Assembly: GCA_964345235.1 (NCBI GenBank)
Contig: CAYFQE010000036.1
Location: 1-6,746 of the forward strand
Source: Scatomorpha sp964345235
GTDB lineage: Bacteria; Bacillota; Clostridia; Oscillospirales; Oscillospiraceae
Length of the DNA stretch: 6,746 bases
Reading direction: 5' to 3'
The position numbers and the translations under genes are program-made. Within the stretch, counting starts at the first letter, position 1, and each line of letters begins with the position of its first letter. The notes under the pieces are model-generated. The model had not been told where the DNA came from. It did no database searches and saw nothing but the letters and a program-made list of their open reading frames with translations. Positions 5,505 to 6,746 of this stretch are shown here, one piece after another.

Positions 5505-6353
5505 TTAAGCATATTTGAAGAGGTTGCATGTCTCTTCATATGCGTGATGCTCTTGCTCGCAATAAGTCTGGCCGCGGGATATTGCCTCGTCGAAATCAAT
5601 CTCATAGGCGTTGAAGTCGGGGCCGTCTATACACGCAAACTTAGTAACACGCTCTCCGTCTTGGATAAGCGTTACACGGCATCCGCCGCACATACCCGTG
5701 CCGTCTATCATAATCGGATTCATCGATGCCCTCACAGGAATTCCATATGGTTTTACTGTAAGCGTAACATATTTCATCATAACGAGCGGGCCGATGGTGA
5801 TGACAATATCGAACATCTCGCCTGCCTCGAGCATTTCTTTAAGCGGAACGGTTACATTTCCCTTGCGGGCATATGAGCCATCGTCGGTCATAACTGTAAG
5901 TCTGTCGGAGAAAGACCTGAATTCATCCTCGAGGATAACAAGGTCTTTATTTCTGAAGCCGATTATGCTGGTAACTTCCGCACCGAGACGGTGGAATTCC
6001 TCGGCTATCGGCATTGCAATCGCACAGCCCGATCCGCCGCCCACAACACAAACCTTTTTTATGCCATCGGTTTCGGCAACCTGTCCAAGAGGTCCTGCAA
6101 AATCGGAAATGTAATCTCCCTCATTTTTGTGACTGAGCGCAACTGTTGTTGCTCCCGCAATTTGAAATACAACTTTAACCGTACCCTCTTCGGGATTTGC
6201 GCCGACATAACTCAGTGGAATACGCTCACCCTCGGAGTCTACTCGCAGGATAACGAACTGACCGGGCTTTGCCTTCCTTGCAACCAATGGAGCTTCAATT
6301 TCCATCTGAATCATGGTGGGGTTTAGTTGTTTTTTTCTTACGACCTTATACAT
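5505..6353 (-). CDS. nfnA: NfnA, small subunit of NADH-dependent ferredoxin:NADP+ oxidoreductase
   Basis: A 282-residue FAD/NAD-binding subunit of the ferredoxin-NADP reductase type; it takes electrons from NADH. Numbering from the start chosen here, RIPLS (44-48) fits the FAD site and GGGSG (105-109) the NAD-binding loop. The C-terminal [2Fe-2S] site is D217-GTGM-C222-GG-C225 with C241; a three-Cys, one-Asp site is known in NfnS/NfnA proteins, so this identifies the subunit well. Start choice: an ATG at 6380 would add nine residues with no ribosome binding site, whereas the ATG at 6353 has AAAGGA (6362-6367) 8 bases upstream and gives the family-like N-terminus MYKVVRKKQL. Only 12 bases separate it from nfnB. 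An alternative name, sulfide dehydrogenase subunit, applies to close relatives. Confidence 0.93.
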   Translation of the reverse strand: MYKVVRKKQLNPTMIQMEIEAPLVARKAKPGQFVILRVDSEGERIPLSYVGANPEEGTVKVVFQIAGATTVALSHKNEGDYISDFAGPLGQVAETDGIKKVCVVGGGSGCAIAMPIAEEFHRLGAEVTSIIGFRNKDLVILEDEFRSFSDRLTVMTDDGSYARKGNVTVPLKEMLEAGEMFDIVITIGPLVMMKYVTLTVKPYGIPVRASMNPIMIDGTGMCGGCRVTLIQDGERVTKFACIDGPDFNAYEIDFDEAISRGQTYCEQEHHAYEETCNLFKYA

Positions 6354-6390
6354 AAATATATTCCTTTCGTACAAACACATTGCGGGCGAC

Positions 6391-6425
6391 GAGTTTAATA
6401 GTGTATGAAACTCAATCGGCTTGAG
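6391..6425 (-). promoter_or_regulatory. Two mutually exclusive hairpins in the nfnA leader
   Basis: In the minus-strand RNA, CTCAA-gccga-TTGAG (complement of 6411-6425) and GAGTTT with AAACTC (complement of 6391-6413, 11-base loop) are both perfect stems that share the same GAG. Only one can form at a time. They lie about 40-70 bases before the nfnA start. No T run follows either, so this is not a clear attenuator. Confidence 0.35.
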
Positions 6426-6446
6426 CTTGCTTTGTTTTTTGTGATT

Positions 6447-6461
6447 AAAGCATAATGCTTT
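6447..6461. repeat. 15-bp palindrome in the nfnA leader
   Basis: AAAGCAT-A-ATGCTTT is a perfect palindrome around one central A. A third partial arm, TTATGCT, follows at 6471-6477. A second inverted repeat, GGCAT-N6-ATGCC, is at 6486-6501. It could be an operator or an RNA hairpin in the leader. Confidence 0.4.
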
Positions 6462-6508
6462 TCTCGCAACTTATGCTAAAACACCGGCATACTCCGATGC
6501 CACTGCAA

Positions 6509-6517
6509 AGTATAGCA
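6509..6517 (-). promoter_or_regulatory. Candidate extended -10 promoter for nfnAB
   Basis: Minus-strand TGC-TATACT (6517-6509) fits an extended -10 element; the -35 region (TGGAGG, 17 bp upstream) is poor. Transcription near 6502 would give a leader of about 150 bases, with the GGCAT/ATGCC repeat at its very 5' end. Confidence 0.33.
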
Positions 6518-6624
6518 GAATAAGTGCAAAACCTCCAGCATTTAGTCAAAAACACCGTATAAAATAGTGCAAGAAAAGAAGTGCTCTGTTTTTGAATTTA
6601 CTGGCAAATTATACAAAATCACGA

Positions 6625-6655
6625 AAAGTCGAGGCTGTTAGCCAGCCCCGACTTT
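6625..6655 (-). terminator. Terminator of the right-edge gene
   Basis: AAAGTCG-a-GGCTG (6625-6637) pairs with CAGCC-c-CGACTTT (6643-6655): 12 bp with one A/C mismatch and a 5-base loop. On the minus strand it is followed by TTTTCGTGATTTT, a moderate T-rich run. It lies 18 bases after the stop of the partial gene. Confidence 0.62.
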
Positions 6656-6673
6656 CTCAATTGAATATTGCTT

Positions 6674-6746
6674 TTATTTGTTTTTTGCACGCTTAAGTTT
6701 TAGTGCAATCATGCCGCTCAAAGATATGAGCATAAGCAGAACAAAC
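6674..6746 (-). CDS. C-terminal end of a membrane-anchored protein (partial)
   Basis: The last 23 codons and TAA stop (6676-6674) of a gene that continues beyond the right edge. The visible end is a hydrophobic helix, FVLLMLISLSGMIAL, followed by a basic tail, KLKRAKNK. This membrane segment plus positive tail is the typical end of LPXTG sortase substrates in Bacillota, where LPXTG would sit a few residues upstream, outside the window. It could equally be the last helix of another membrane protein. The frame is supported by the terminator just after its stop. It is on the same strand as nfnA, but the terminator and the long gap suggest a separate transcript. Confidence 0.6.
   Translation of the reverse strand, partial: FVLLMLISLSGMIALKLKRAKNK

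Larger units (their letters stand above)
6354..6673. other. Non-coding stretch upstream of nfnA with leader and inverted repeats
   Basis: About 320 bases without a convincing gene on either strand. The part nearest nfnA contains several inverted repeats (6391-6425, 6447-6461, 6486-6501) and a candidate promoter (6509-6517). The far end holds the terminator of the next gene (6625-6655). Between 6532 and 6624 I see only AT-rich sequence with recurring TTGCAC words on the minus strand. I do not recognise a known riboswitch. Confidence 0.6.

Noticed and set aside
5433..6326. Several plus-strand open frames opposite nfnA
   Set aside because: They mirror the codons of nfnA, show no protein-like motifs and have no ribosome binding sites.
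6405..6455. A 16-codon plus-strand ORF starting at 6405
   Set aside because: It lies in the nfnA leader, has no ribosome binding site, and is too short to support.

Overview
The window looks like chromosomal DNA of an anaerobic, low-to-moderate GC Bacillota bacterium, most likely a clostridium. The reasons are strong GGAGG-type ribosome binding sites, sigma-A-type promoters, a lipoprotein with a classical lipobox, an NfnAB electron-bifurcating transhydrogenase, a ferredoxin-like two-cluster protein of a type common in clostridia, and a C-terminal membrane tail resembling that of a sortase substrate. The genus cannot be told from the sequence. I see no transposase, phage gene, CRISPR array, tRNA or rRNA.

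Layout from left to right. (1) A hairpin at 15-49, then a secreted lipoprotein gene (96-836, +) of unknown role. (2) A shared bidirectional terminator (903-934), then a 4Fe-4S protein gene (979-1692, -). (3) A 142-bp perfect-but-one tandem duplication (1620-1904) covering the first 24 codons, ribosome binding site and promoter of that gene. It creates a 26-codon 'mini-ferredoxin' ORF in front of the full gene and doubles the promoter and a Rex-like inverted repeat. (4) A divergent DUF2804 gene (1968-3005, +), ended by a strong hairpin shared with the convergent gene. (5) A DUF368 (PopT-type polyprenyl-phosphate translocase) gene (3086-3937, -), with its own promoter and probably a TTG start. 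(6) The two-gene operon nfnA-nfnB (6353 down to 4083, -), behind a leader of up to about 150 nt with several inverted repeats. (7) A terminator and the last 23 codons of a membrane-anchored protein (6674-6746, -).

How they work together. NfnA and NfnB form one enzyme that couples reduced ferredoxin and NADH to NADPH formation, which is central to anaerobic redox balance. The 4Fe-4S protein may belong to the same redox economy, and its promoter carries an inverted repeat that partly matches the NADH/NAD-sensing repressor Rex; this link is an inference. The lipoprotein, the DUF368 transporter and the truncated right-hand gene belong to the cell envelope. DUF2804 has no assigned function. The most unusual item is the young tandem duplication at 1620-1904.
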